Shown: positions 39,842 through 48,422 of the stretch, piece after piece | Layout of the letters: the number at the start of each line of letters is the position of its first letter | Numbering within the stretch: the stretch's first letter is position 1 | IMG/VR virus record: IMGVR_UViG_3300033148_002840 | Span: 1-54,369 of that record | Origin: a virus | DNA length: 54,369 bases | Reading direction: 5' to 3' (one strand) | Notes under the pieces: model-generated | Database searches by the model: none | What the model saw: the letters and a program-made list of their open reading frames with translations, nothing else | What the model was told of the DNA's origin: nothing | Translations under genes and position numbers: made by a program

Positions 39842-41656
39842 CTAGGGTAAGGATAGCGCGTCTTCTTGAACGCGACCCATAGAACGCTGTTTGCGGCGTT
39901 GGACGGCCGCATAATAGCCCACGTCTCCTGCATTATAGACGTGTACAGGGTTCAAGCCCATCGCTTCCATTTCCTCCTCTGTCGGGAGGTTATCGGGCTC
40001 CTTGGACTCCTCACGACCGAGACCAGCGCCAAGTGCCTCCAAAACATTTACGAGGGCATCCAGCATATCATCATGCGTTTGACCCAAGCTTTCCGCGGAG
40101 AAGGTCTGAATCTGTCGGATGAGGTCTTCTTGCCCGCGCGCCCTCAGTTTAATTCTATTCGCGTCAAACCGCCATTGCAAGCCCAAGATTCGGACGCCCT
40201 TGCCCATCGCTTTACCATAGTGCTCTAGGGTACGAATGGTGGGGACGTGATCCTTGCGGGCTCTGGCCTCCCGAATGTGGTCTTGTACGAGGTCTAGAGC
40301 GAGCTTTTGAAAGGCGTTGGTTTCTATGCCTAGGACTACAGCTTTGAAGCGGGCCGCAATCATCAAGGCACGGAGAAGGACGCGACCGGGGTGCTCACGT
40401 CCTCTCCAGGTATCTAGGACCCATAGGGTGTTATCGGCGTCAACGCCCCCTGTGATTATGGAGGAGTAGTCCGCGGTGGTCCGACGCGAGATGGCAAGGT
40501 CTACGCCCACACCAACCAGGAGACGTTCCTTCCAATCAGAATAGGACTCCTTTTTCTCGGTAAGGACATTAAAGGTGAAGCGTTTTTCGCCTTCGTCGAG
40601 GACGCGATAAGTGTGCCGAATGGGACGGAAATCAAGGGTGGAGGCCTCACCGCGAGCGGGCTCATTTTGGTATTCTGCGTAAAATGATGCCAGTCCGAAG
40701 CCCTGCACACGGCCATCCGGGGAGCCCCCTCCCATCATATAACGAATGTCTTTCATGGGGTAGCGATCTGGCCACGCAGATGTGTCCTCACCATCATCGC
40801 TTTTGGTAAGTAGCTTATAGATGCCAGTCGCGTATCCACTGAACCGCGTATCCTCATGGTGGACTACCCGATAGAGAAGAGCCCTGGGGACCAGCAGAGT
40901 GCCAATCCAAGACAGATGGCAGCTAGTTGAAACAATTGGCAGGAAAGTCTGAAAGAACCAATGATCGAACTTGGCTAAGAGGGCATCGCTGCTAACGCCC
41001 TCATCGCGCTCGGGATCATCGAGGATGGCCCATGTTGTACGCAGGCCACGTTGGTGGGAGCCAACCGAGAAGTTCTGTACGAGCGCTCGGTTGGGTAGTT
41101 CTAAGCGGCCAGGGCTCCAAGCTCTACCGGAGAAACGCTTAGCTTTGAGGCGACCCATATCGGGCTCGAAATCACGCATGAGAAGTTCATTTTCCTCGAA
41201 CTGTAGCTGCATGGAGGCCATACGGAGGTTTCCGAGGCGTTCATTTGACATTACAAGGAGGACTTCAGTTCGCGGGCGGGAAAGCATCAGGAACATTGGC
41301 AGTCGCCAGCTAAACTTTGTGCTCTTTGCGGAGTCACGAAAACCTGCGATCGCAGAGCGGTAGCGTGATGAGATCAACAGGTCCCACTCATGGTGCATGG
41401 GAGCGTTCTTAAAGGTATAGAGGTGTTTGTTTCCGGACCACCCTTTGAGGTAGTATTCCTCGAACCAATTGAGGCAGAGCGCAAAGAGATTGGGGTTAGC
41501 TATACGCAAGAATGGGGAGTCTAAGTCCGCCCAGAGTGAGCAGGCGGCGACACGGGCCTGCCGACGGCCGTCCGCGGTCAGGTGCGGGTAGTCATCAGGC
41601 AGTGGAAAGAGGTCGCCCTTAGTTCTATGAACTTTTTGTGTCTGGGGGGTCGTCAC
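39842..41656 (-). CDS. terL: Terminase large subunit
   Basis: 604 aa. The ATPase domain has the Walker-A variant AGFRDSAKST and Walker B AILDDPERD. The nuclease domain has GVGVDLAISRRTTADYSS, LGIETNAFQ and THDDMLDAL, giving the conserved acidic residues of the RNase-H-like terminase fold. It cuts and pumps DNA into the procapsid. It overlaps the upstream small gene by 32 bp. Confidence 0.9.
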   Translation of the reverse strand: MTTPQTQKVHRTKGDLFPLPDDYPHLTADGRRQARVAACSLWADLDSPFLRIANPNLFALCLNWFEEYYLKGWSGNKHLYTFKNAPMHHEWDLLISSRYRSAIAGFRDSAKSTKFSWRLPMFLMLSRPRTEVLLVMSNERLGNLRMASMQLQFEENELLMRDFEPDMGRLKAKRFSGRAWSPGRLELPNRALVQNFSVGSHQRGLRTTWAILDDPERDEGVSSDALLAKFDHWFFQTFLPIVSTSCHLSWIGTLLVPRALLYRVVHHEDTRFSGYATGIYKLLTKSDDGEDTSAWPDRYPMKDIRYMMGGGSPDGRVQGFGLASFYAEYQNEPARGEASTLDFRPIRHTYRVLDEGEKRFTFNVLTEKKESYSDWKERLLVGVGVDLAISRRTTADYSSIITGGVDADNTLWVLDTWRGREHPGRVLLRALMIAARFKAVVLGIETNAFQKLALDLVQDHIREARARKDHVPTIRTLEHYGKAMGKGVRILGLQWRFDANRIKLRARGQEDLIRQIQTFSAESLGQTHDDMLDALVNVLEALGAGLGREESKEPDNLPTEEEMEAMGLNPVHVYNAGDVGYYAAVQRRKQRSMGRVQEDALSLP

Positions 41657-41939
41657 TAGGGTCGTCCTCTAGGGTTCCTATGCTATCGCGCATTCGATTA
41701 ACGCCGGGCTCAATAGGGTCTGGAAAGATGTCGAAGTCAATTAGCGTCATAATGTCACTTTTGGCAACGCGGAGGATATCATCGGCCTCGAATAGATTGC
41801 CGCCGTCCGGGTCTTGCAGGAGGCCGCCACTTCTCGCTAGCGTCATATCGCCAAGAGTTTCCGCTAGAACGATGCCCACTGCCCATTTTGTGCGGCCGTC
41901 CGGTTGCCCGACTCTAGCCACTCGGAGTTTCATCGCCAT
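41625..41939 (-). CDS. Hypothetical protein, 104 aa
   Basis: Starts MAMKLRVARVG after AAGGAGTCAACTG. An N-terminal beta/alpha segment (RTKWAVGIVLAETLGDMTLAR) precedes an acidic C-terminus (EDDPSDDPPD). The acidic tail overlapping the terL start may help couple translation. Function unknown. Confidence 0.6.
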   Translation of the reverse strand: MAMKLRVARVGQPDGRTKWAVGIVLAETLGDMTLARSGGLLQDPDGGNLFEADDILRVAKSDIMTLIDFDIFPDPIEPGVNRMRDSIGTLEDDPSDDPPDTKSS

Positions 41940-42204
41940 CAGTTGACTCCTTACTAGTCGTACGTTTAACCGGCGAAGGGACTGTTGGCTTCCGGGATAC
42001 TGGTGGCTTCACCTTGGGGGCATCATCCTTCATCAAGCGCTCAATAGCAGCCAATACCACAATACCGGGGAGCATTAAGGCCGCAGTCCGTTCTGGCTCG
42101 GGTACATTCGGTAGTACATACTTATCTAAGAAGCGTTCGAAGCTAGTCGGCGTCAACTTCTGCGGATTCGACATCAATGATAGGAGTCTCTTCTCCAGGT
42201 CCAT
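41914..42204 (-). CDS. Hypothetical packaging-region protein, start uncertain
   Basis: From ATG 42204 this gives MDLEKRLLSLMSNPQK, then LTPTSFERFLDKYVLPNVPEPERTAALMLPGIVVLAAIERL. A hydrophobic helix (ALMLPGIVVLAAIERL) is followed by a basic Pro/Lys tail. The longer frame up to 42342 needs a GTG start and lies wholly over the neighbour. A later ATG at 42174 is also possible. None has a good Shine-Dalgarno. Confidence 0.5.
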   Translation of the reverse strand: MDLEKRLLSLMSNPQKLTPTSFERFLDKYVLPNVPEPERTAALMLPGIVVLAAIERLMKDDAPKVKPPVSRKPTVPSPVKRTTSKESTDGDETPSG

Positions 42205-42829
42205 TATCGTCTGGGCTGACTTGCCCCCCTGACCTCCCGCCAGTAGGCGGAACGAGAACCCGACTAGCCTCGACCATCCTGCTCCGAACTGACCCCGGAA
42301 GCTCTGGCGAACTAAGTCCTGTATTCGTTTGTTTTCTAACACGGGCGGTTATCTCCTTTATTTCGATTACCATATCGTCCATAGCGCGGCGTTCCCCGAC
42401 AGCGAGCCGGAGACTATCGCGCATTGCTTTGCTGCTGGACATTCCAACAGCCGCTAATTTTGTTTGATTGACTGTACGCATCGCGGCCATCGCGGAGCGT
42501 GGGTCCTCCTCCCAATTCTCGATAATGCCCTTGAGGACGCCCATCATATAGAGAGCAGAGAGTTTGTTACGTTTGCAGGCCGCTTCAATGACCAGTGGAT
42601 TGAAGGAGTTTTGGAGGCGATCAGCCGCCAGTTGCTCAAGTTTGGTAACTGCATCCGGTGGAAGGGGCTTCCCCTCTACGATGACCGCATCGTCGCCCTC
42701 GTAGGCCTCTAGCCGCTTTACGAGCTCAACTACGGCCGTGGGGTCCTTCAGCGTCACAGATGGAATGTAGAGGTTCCCAGGGGGGTCCTTGGCGATCGGA
42801 GCAATATCTATGGATTTCTTGGCTGCCAT
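42143..42829 (-). CDS. Putative terminase small subunit, 228 aa
   Basis: First gene of the virion operon. Acidic and helical, with LVIEAACKRNKLSALYMMGVLKGI, LRLAVGERRAMDDMVIEI and a disordered Ser/Gly/Asp tail. A DNA-binding N-terminal HTH is not evident. The assignment as TerS is by position only, two genes upstream of terL; it may instead be another packaging accessory. The start is ATG 42829 without a strong ribosome-binding site. Confidence 0.5.
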   Translation of the reverse strand: MAAKKSIDIAPIAKDPPGNLYIPSVTLKDPTAVVELVKRLEAYEGDDAVIVEGKPLPPDAVTKLEQLAADRLQNSFNPLVIEAACKRNKLSALYMMGVLKGIIENWEEDPRSAMAAMRTVNQTKLAAVGMSSSKAMRDSLRLAVGERRAMDDMVIEIKEITARVRKQTNTGLSSPELPGSVRSRMVEASRVLVPPTGGRSGGQVSPDDNGPGEETPIIDVESAEVDAD

Positions 42830-42942
42830 CAGTAAATCGTACCCCAAAATGCACTCGAAAGCAACTCCATTCCAGTCGTTTTATACATTACTCGCATGTC
42901 TTAAACCCCCTATAATCGTCTAAAAACGGCACCCAATTTCAG

Positions 42943-42982
42943 AAAAAAAGCCCGTAACCCCCTTCTGCTCAAGGGGTTACGC
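42943..42982 (-). terminator. Rho-independent terminator for cargo operon
   Basis: Read leftward, CGTAACCCC...GGGGTTACG is a nine-pair stem, extendable by two pairs past one bulge. GGC and seven T follow (the A-run at 42943-42949 on the plus strand). It ends transcripts coming from the sulfotransferase gene. Confidence 0.8.
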
Positions 42983-43012
42983 AAAAACAGTACTTTCCTT
43001 TTCACAAAACTA

Positions 43013-43068
43013 GGGGGGGTAGGGTAGGGCGGGCGGCCTATATACTCCCCCACTCCCCCATCCCTCCC
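43013..43068. promoter_or_regulatory. Opposed G-quadruplex motifs (possible packaging/regulatory element)
   Basis: Plus strand 43013-43033 has G-runs of 7, 3, 3 and 3 with one- or two-base loops. The C-runs at 43047-43068 (5, 5, 3, 3) give a second G4 motif on the minus strand. An AT-rich core containing TATATA lies between them. The two blocks could also fold as an imperfect hairpin. Confidence 0.6.
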
Positions 43069-43200
43069 TAATATCCTGAAAAGGATGGTGGGTGAATCGT
43101 TGTAAACACTTGTGGACACTGGAGTTATGGATTTTTAGATCATTTGCGATGGCCGTTTCTAGGCTCTGGTGGGGGGATTTCGGACTAGCTAGCATTAAAC

Positions 43201-43815
43201 TCATGGCCTCCACTCTCGGCTGTACCCAAAGGTATTGAAATCTTCGTCGCACCACTCACGGATGAGAGCGGCACGCTCCTCATTCATGTAGTGTGTCCAG
43301 GACTTTCTTGCATGAGAAGGATTCGACACGGGAACTTTAATGTCTGGCTGCCAAAATGGCAACGTTATAAGGTCCCTCTCTAGAGACTCCAAGCGCAGCG
43401 TTCTGTCGAGTTTAACATCGCGCAGCCATCGCGTTTGCGTGATCGCAAGATGTCGCCCTACAAGCATATGAGGTTTAGTCAACAAGAAGTGTAAAAACTT
43501 CGTGAAATCCGTGGTGCCTAATTCCACGTAACAATACTTCTGTTTGAGGGTCTTTGTCGGGTCTACGGTTGTTGACCACCAAAGGGAGACCGCGCGAGCA
43601 TAGGGATTCCGCACAATTGACCATGTAAAGAGGTCGCGGTACTCCTTGGGCACTACATTAGAGTGGAATGGCCTTGGGCGAGAGCCTTTTTTTAGTACCC
43701 CATTTACCAAAAAGTAGCCATCCGGGAACACCTTGGGGAGTAGCTCCCACATACTATTGGTGGCACATTTGGTCGTGGAGACGAATACGAATTTATCGTG
43801 TGGGCTAATAAACAT
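43201..43815 (-). CDS. Sulfotransferase (PAPS-dependent)
   Basis: 204 aa. The 5'-phosphosulfate loop TKCATNSM is at residues 15-22, and the 3'-phosphate motif SIVRNPYARAVSLW at 66-79. Both fit the sulfotransferase family that modifies carbohydrates. The last cargo gene before the terminator. It likely sulfates the sugar assembled by the neighbouring glycosyltransferases, using host PAPS. Confidence 0.85.
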   Translation of the reverse strand: MFISPHDKFVFVSTTKCATNSMWELLPKVFPDGYFLVNGVLKKGSRPRPFHSNVVPKEYRDLFTWSIVRNPYARAVSLWWSTTVDPTKTLKQKYCYVELGTTDFTKFLHFLLTKPHMLVGRHLAITQTRWLRDVKLDRTLRLESLERDLITLPFWQPDIKVPVSNPSHARKSWTHYMNEERAALIREWCDEDFNTFGYSREWRP

Positions 43816-43816
43816 A

Positions 43817-44395
43817 TTAGGGTCTCACAAAAAACCAGGTCATTGTCTCTGGGGGGCCGAGAAGCAGAGAACCAGGGTTGTTAGAGAGATATTTTTCTAC
43901 TGCTTGCCGGACACGCCAATTAAAGGTCTTGGCGTGTCTACGGGGGTTGTCTATATCGTGTCCACAAACCACGCCACCATGTTTTACCTTTGGAGTCCAT
44001 ACTTGAATGTCACTGAGAACTTCAGGATATTGGTGCCCGGCGTCAATAAATACGAAATCGAAGAAATCAAGGGGAAAATCTTTTGCCGCAAGTAGGGAAG
44101 GCTTTTTAACTACGGAGCGTCTATTGCTAAATGGTGATGTTTTATCTAGGGCTTCTCGGTGCACTTTATCCCACCACTTTTGTGGGCGGAACCCCTCTCG
44201 CAATTCACAATCTAATGTTTGATTGGTTTTCCACGTATCAACCATTACAAGATGTAAATTTGCAAAAGTGGTAAGGAGCCACTTGGATAATGCACCACGG
44301 TAGACGCCTATCTCAGCAGCATTTCGCACATCTTTTGGCGCCCAATTAAGGTGATCTTTGATGGCGTGCGCTACATCTTCTTGCGGCGTAGTCAT
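43817..44395 (-). CDS. Class I SAM-dependent methyltransferase
   Basis: 192 aa. AEIGVYRGALSKWL is a SAM-binding motif I (ExGxxxG), and VMVDTWK provides the acidic end of strand 2. FDFVFIDAGHQYPEVLSDIQ and HGGVVCGHD complete a fold like the Methyltransf_24 group seen in glycan clusters. It probably O-methylates sugar residues. It lies one base from the sulfotransferase gene. Confidence 0.8.
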   Translation of the reverse strand: MTTPQEDVAHAIKDHLNWAPKDVRNAAEIGVYRGALSKWLLTTFANLHLVMVDTWKTNQTLDCELREGFRPQKWWDKVHREALDKTSPFSNRRSVVKKPSLLAAKDFPLDFFDFVFIDAGHQYPEVLSDIQVWTPKVKHGGVVCGHDIDNPRRHAKTFNWRVRQAVEKYLSNNPGSLLLGPPETMTWFFVRP

Positions 44396-44397
44396 TA

Positions 44398-45723
44398 TTA
44401 TACTTTCCTCCCGCTACTGCCTTCGATGCCCCACAGGTGGACGGCATAGGGGTCTTTCTTTCCAAGCATCTCTATACGGGCGGCTTCGGGCGCTTTCCAA
44501 AAGGCCCGCGCTTTCTCACGTTCCCGCCAGGACCACGGATAAAAATAACTCCACGGTAGGATGCGCATATCACTATCGCCGTTTTCTGTAAAGAGTCCAG
44601 TTAGCATACTTGGTCCGAAGCGTGTGCGAGGGCGGCGCTCCGTCTCCGGCGTTATCTTCGGTATTCTGGCAAGGCACCGCATGAACGCATTACTGTGGCG
44701 AATAGCACCCATACACCCATTGGTTAGCTTCTTAGAGCCCTCGTGGAGTGTAGTCCAGGCAGGTCCCTTCTTGCGCAGCGGATCAAAACTTTTACGTGTT
44801 ATAAGATCAGTATTGAGGGTGACACCACCATAATGATAGAGTAGCCAACAGTATAAGATATCGGCGCGTTGACAAAGTTGTTCACAACTAGACCATGCGG
44901 GGACCAAATCATCCTGAAATGTTGGGGGGCGCCCCGTCCACAGATTGATCTTCCAACGAGGATTATGCGCTCGAAAGGCGTCCATAATACCTTGAAGCCA
45001 ATTGGGTTTAGGCCCCAACCACACAAAGTGCGCGATCCGTGGTATAATGTTGGGTAAATCGGCGTCCTGAACGTACGTGTAGTCAATGTCTAATAGTTTG
45101 CACTCTTCTTCTTGCAGGTTGCGGAGTTCTGGAAAGATACCTTGCCCTCGACCACTGGATAGTATGGACAATCGGGGATCATAGGGACTTCCTAGTTTAG
45201 AAGGAGTGTTTCCGTCGCACCCAATGTACACGATCTCGGAGGCGCCACAAATCCACGCGAAATGTGTGGCTAGATGACACACGCTTCCGGCCTTATATAA
45301 TGACCCGGACACAGCCGCTTCCTCTCTAGAGAGTTTGAGTAGACTTTTATCCTTGTATCCACTCCAATCATATCCAACGATTGTGCCATGTTCAGTGGGA
45401 TTGAGGTCCCGCGCGAAGATACGACCTCGATTGTGAATGTGTTCGATGCCTGCTGGCGGGTTCTTGGTCGGTCCCTGGGGTAAGACAAGTGTACTCGTTC
45501 TATTCGATGTGAGGAGCACCTTCATGGATTTGTGGGCCGTTACCAAGAAAGTCTCAATGGATTTAGTCACCTTATCTTCTAGGAGGACAGCATCATTCAA
45601 GAAGATGATGGGGTCCGTTATCTTCGTTAGGTTCTCATAGTCGTAGGGGGTAATGCCCTTACCCACAATTATGAATCGGTAACCAGCGTACTTATTGAGA
45701 TAATCTTTGAGAGTTAGCATCAT
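44398..45723 (-). CDS. DUF115-like domain fused to a GT32-type glycosyltransferase
   Basis: 441 aa. Residues 1-224 are a DUF115-like Rossmann domain (YRFIIVGKGITPYDY, ASEIVYIGCDG). Residues 225-441 are a sugar-transferase domain (IAHFVWLGPKPNW, ADILYCWLLYHYGG). The DxD metal motif reads NTD at 304-306 in VTLNTDLI, so its first Asp is replaced by Asn, although the second is kept. Fusion of these two domains is not a common phage architecture. The start is 45723 or 45720. Confidence 0.75.
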   Translation of the reverse strand: MMLTLKDYLNKYAGYRFIIVGKGITPYDYENLTKITDPIIFLNDAVLLEDKVTKSIETFLVTAHKSMKVLLTSNRTSTLVLPQGPTKNPPAGIEHIHNRGRIFARDLNPTEHGTIVGYDWSGYKDKSLLKLSREEAAVSGSLYKAGSVCHLATHFAWICGASEIVYIGCDGNTPSKLGSPYDPRLSILSSGRGQGIFPELRNLQEEECKLLDIDYTYVQDADLPNIIPRIAHFVWLGPKPNWLQGIMDAFRAHNPRWKINLWTGRPPTFQDDLVPAWSSCEQLCQRADILYCWLLYHYGGVTLNTDLITRKSFDPLRKKGPAWTTLHEGSKKLTNGCMGAIRHSNAFMRCLARIPKITPETERRPRTRFGPSMLTGLFTENGDSDMRILPWSYFYPWSWREREKARAFWKAPEAARIEMLGKKDPYAVHLWGIEGSSGRKV

Positions 45724-46388
45724 TCACTCGCTCTTGGGGCGCCAACTTCACGAAAAGTCTTAAATAGGTGCAGCCCAAATGGGGGAACCCCATCTACCCA
45801 CTTGGATTTAGTGCTATCTAGAAGGATTTTGCGCTCCGTTAGGGATGCTTTCCAAAACTTCCTACAGTCTTCAGGCTCCGGTAAAACATTGAAATAGTGT
45901 GCGGGGAGAAGCTCCATCATTCCATGAGAGCAGCAGTAGTGTACTAGCCGGGCACCCCTCCCTGTATGGTGTTTGGATAGTTGCTCCTCACGCTTCATGT
46001 AGACATCAACCAAGAATCTGAAGGCCGCGCATCCCTGTTGCCCACCTAAGACGCCATTATAACAGGCGTTCTTAGTTTGATGCCAGGCATAGGTAAACGC
46101 CGTGTACTTCAATAGCGGGTTGAATGATCGGAAGGTTATCACATCGGAGTCAACATAGACGCCGCCGTAAGTCGAAAGCAACCAATATCGTATTATGTTA
46201 CTCTTCTTTGAGAAGATGGGGTTTTCATCACACCGACAGCGGAGGGCCGTTGGGAACCTGTCAGGAACGTCCTCCCACAATTTTACTTCCCAATCGGGGT
46301 GAAATTGTCGAAAGGTCTCCATGTTCGCGGTCGCCCATGCAGGGGGTGGCGACCCCAACCAGATGAAGTGACATAGTTTTGGGATCAT
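45720..46388 (-). CDS. GT32-type glycosyltransferase, 222 aa
   Basis: MIPKLCHFIWLGSPPPAW at the start and NIIRYWLLSTYGGVYVDSDV, with an intact DxD motif (DSD at 80-82), define a sugar-nucleotide-dependent transferase. The sequence is related to the C-terminal half of the next gene, so the two probably act in turn or on different linkages. Starts at MIPKL rather than the upstream ATG-less frame. Confidence 0.85.
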   Translation of the reverse strand: MIPKLCHFIWLGSPPPAWATANMETFRQFHPDWEVKLWEDVPDRFPTALRCRCDENPIFSKKSNIIRYWLLSTYGGVYVDSDVITFRSFNPLLKYTAFTYAWHQTKNACYNGVLGGQQGCAAFRFLVDVYMKREEQLSKHHTGRGARLVHYCCSHGMMELLPAHYFNVLPEPEDCRKFWKASLTERKILLDSTKSKWVDGVPPFGLHLFKTFREVGAPRASE

Positions 46389-46389
46389 T

Positions 46390-46668
46390 CTAAGGGTCCC
46401 CACTCTCGGTTGGCTCCTCCTGAATTATACCCTCTCGTAAGAGATAGTAGTAGAACGCTTCCAAGAGACACGATGGCGACCAACTTGCCAGGTGGGGTGC
46501 CGTCAATTCGCAGCCATGTAGCGCCATTGGTTCACCGGAGGCGATCTTTCGTAGGAAGTCTTCCCAGTGTTTGGGCATCTGTGCTCCTCCAAGGTCATCG
46601 ACGTTACTGTTCGTTATGGTACCATTCTGACTACCTAAAATTCTAGGCAACAGTGGCTTAACCCGCAT
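46390..46668 (-). CDS. Hypothetical cargo-operon protein, 92 aa
   Basis: The start is the ATG after GGAGATAACATA. A helical C-terminus (HLASWSPSCLLEAFYYYLLREGII) follows an N-terminal basic stretch. No catalytic motif. It lies directly upstream of the first glycosyltransferase gene. Confidence 0.55.
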   Translation of the reverse strand: MRVKPLLPRILGSQNGTITNSNVDDLGGAQMPKHWEDFLRKIASGEPMALHGCELTAPHLASWSPSCLLEAFYYYLLREGIIQEEPTESGDP

Positions 46669-46685
46669 TATGTTATCTCCAGGCA

Positions 46686-46949
46686 TTAGCAAGCGGCGTG
46701 CTCCAGGGGCTCATACAGCGTGAGGAAGTCACGTTCCTTGACTATCGAGCGATAGCCATCCTGATCGGCCACAATCCAATCCCCAGGTTGAATTGGAATT
46801 GGCATAACGATATGGTCAACATTATCGGATATGAGTCTGTAGACCGTTCCCGCAAGAGCACTTCGGTCCTCTAAGACACCAGAGATTCCCCTACCAGGCT
46901 GAAACTGTACTGCACTAACTACCTCTCGACTTCGGAACTTGGCCATCAT
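46686..46949 (-). CDS. Small phage-type protein, 87 aa
   Basis: VVSAVQFQPG...IPIQPGDWIVADQDGYRSIVKERDFLTLYEP is a compact beta unit common among tailed-phage proteins of unknown role. The start follows AAGGAGCCTA. A likely paralogue lies at 39078-39362. Confidence 0.65.
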   Translation of the reverse strand: MMAKFRSREVVSAVQFQPGRGISGVLEDRSALAGTVYRLISDNVDHIVMPIPIQPGDWIVADQDGYRSIVKERDFLTLYEPLEHAAC

Positions 46950-46964
46950 TAGGCTCCTTTAAGT

Positions 46965-47003
46965 TCAAGGTATCTCCAAGCGCAACGTACTCAATACGTT
47001 CAT
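46965..47003 (-). pseudogene. Orphan second copy of protease 3' end
   Basis: ATG overlapping the upstream stop (ATGA) opens a 12-residue frame MNVLSTLRLEIP that ends in TGA. Its last residues equal the end of the protease (LNVLGALRLEIP). At the DNA level, 46969-47000 matches 47351-47382 in 29 of 32 bases. Confidence 0.75.
46969..47000. repeat. Gene-end repeat copy 2 (protease)
   Basis: 32 bases matching 47351-47382 at 29 positions. The copies flank the gene 47000-47347. Confidence 0.85.
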
Positions 47004-47347
47004 ACTTCTACAACCATAAGATTGTACTTTTCCGTTGGCACTGATGGCTTAAAGTTTGGGTACAACGCCCGCACGTCAAAACAATGCTTGGTAAACTTAA
47101 CTGGGTACTTTTTCAACAGCCACCGAGGAAACCAGCGGTCCTTAAAAGCCTGCCACCAATCAGATGGGTGCGATATAGATAGAGCGTCTACCCGTTCGCC
47201 CCAGACGAACCCACGAACCTGCGCAATGATGTCACCTGCTGCGTGTTCCAGGAAGGTGGCCTCCGTCTCACATAGATAACGATCGAGTCTTTGGCTGAGT
47301 CCAACACAAAATTTCTCCAGGCGGACTGTTCTGAAATCGGAATTCAT
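47000..47347 (-). CDS. Hypothetical protein flanked by repeats, 115 aa
   Basis: MNSDFRTVRLEKF...LCETEATFLEHAAGDIIAQVRGFVWGERVDAL, then SDWWQAFKDRWFPRWLLKKYPV. An N-terminal helix and a Trp/Arg-rich block near residues 65-80 are clear. The gene lies between the protease end and an orphan copy of that end, so it looks inserted. The stop/start overlap with the protease is TAATG. No known function. Confidence 0.65.
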   Translation of the reverse strand: MNSDFRTVRLEKFCVGLSQRLDRYLCETEATFLEHAAGDIIAQVRGFVWGERVDALSISHPSDWWQAFKDRWFPRWLLKKYPVKFTKHCFDVRALYPNFKPSVPTEKYNLMVVEV

Positions 47348-48408
47348 TATGGTATCTCCAAGCGCAACGCACCTAATACGTTGAGCGCCGTGTTTGCGAT
47401 CGTTATCTGTTCGGAGCCAGCAAACAACAGGCCAACGAGCGTTGCGCGGCCGTGATCGCTACCTATTGTTACGATTGCACTACCGGAATCGCCGCCCTGA
47501 CTCATAGCGCTCAGTAGAATCTGGTCCTCGAAGGTTGCAATCTTTCCACTACCGTAGTTGACCTTGACGGTAGCTCCCGTGTACTGTACGACGCCGGTTG
47601 TGGTTTCCGTGGTGCGACCCCTCTTGTATACTATATCGCCTGGGAACGCGGGTGCAAAGTCATCTATTGGTGACCAGCCCGTTCCAACAAATTCATCGGT
47701 GATATCATCGAGTTTTGTGGGCATTGCATAGGCGGCGTCTACTAGATTTACGTCGCTTCTAATCGAGGTAGCAATGAGACGAGTTTTGCGGCCCGTAGCC
47801 CACAATACGAGATTCATAACCTTGGTAGCAGCCTTAACAACGGGGCATTTATTAGGCTCCTCACTGAATGATATCGGAATGTACCCGTGTAGCGTTCCAA
47901 TTCTACTAAACGCGGCGAAACCACCATCCGCAGGTCCGGGCTGCAAAATGGCGTCCCCGATCTTGGCGGCATTACTATTGGCTAAGACATGGTTATTGGA
48001 GACAATGACGGGGACTTTTGTGCCCCCCGGGCGCGCAACGAATCCGAACGTCCCGGCTGTAATGTCCTTGTGTCCGATACTCACCCCTGGGAATGCCGGT
48101 CGATGTCGCTTCTTGAGATTAACTGCTTTTGGGGACGCGCTGAGCGCCCAAATGTCACCAACTTCGACGACATCCGTTCTATATGGATGCAGTTTAAGTC
48201 CGCACTCCAATGAGACTTGCGTTGGGATCATTGTCTCCGTGGTTAGCGCACTAGGCGGCAGCTTCTTACGTACAAAGAATACTACAGCTTGTATACTGGT
48301 GGGACGACCACCGCGCTTCTTAGTACCCTTGGCGACCCCTACGATATTGGAGTCGGTCAGGAGTTTACGAATGGTGGCGCTTTTTGCGAATTGGGAATCG
48401 GACTTCAT
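47347..48408 (-). CDS. Chymotrypsin-fold serine protease, 353 aa
   Basis: SNNHVLAN (His140), NLVDAAYA (Asp224) and GGDSGSAIV (Ser308) give the classic triad order of S1-type trypsin-like peptidases. The ordered beta segments around them (VPVIVSNNHVLA, TTGVVQYTGATVKVNYG) fit the double beta-barrel. An N-terminal 100-residue extension lacks a signal peptide. A phage-encoded S1 protease could process virion or host proteins. The leader carries four 8-bp repeats. Confidence 0.85.
   Translation of the reverse strand: MKSDSQFAKSATIRKLLTDSNIVGVAKGTKKRGGRPTSIQAVVFFVRKKLPPSALTTETMIPTQVSLECGLKLHPYRTDVVEVGDIWALSASPKAVNLKKRHRPAFPGVSIGHKDITAGTFGFVARPGGTKVPVIVSNNHVLANSNAAKIGDAILQPGPADGGFAAFSRIGTLHGYIPISFSEEPNKCPVVKAATKVMNLVLWATGRKTRLIATSIRSDVNLVDAAYAMPTKLDDITDEFVGTGWSPIDDFAPAFPGDIVYKRGRTTETTTGVVQYTGATVKVNYGSGKIATFEDQILLSAMSQGGDSGSAIVTIGSDHGRATLVGLLFAGSEQITIANTALNVLGALRLEIP
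47351..47382. repeat. Gene-end repeat copy 1 (protease)
   Basis: 32 bases in the last codons of the protease, repeated 382 bases downstream at 46969-47000. Confidence 0.85.
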
Positions 48409-48422
48409 ATCGTGGTCTCCTC

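Larger units (their letters stand above)
42830..43200. other. Non-coding gap with terminator and G-rich/C-rich pair
   Basis: About 370 bp without a convincing gene between the cargo operon end and the packaging genes. It holds a leftward terminator (42943-42982), a G-tract (43013-43033) and a C-tract (43047-43068). No strong leftward promoter was seen, only weak TATAAA-like boxes. A position beside the terminase genes is where pac or cos sites usually lie. Confidence 0.6.

Noticed and set aside
42143-42342. Longer GTG-started version of the 41914 gene
   Set aside because: It would overlap the upstream gene by 200 bp with a Gly/Arg-rich start and no ribosome-binding site.
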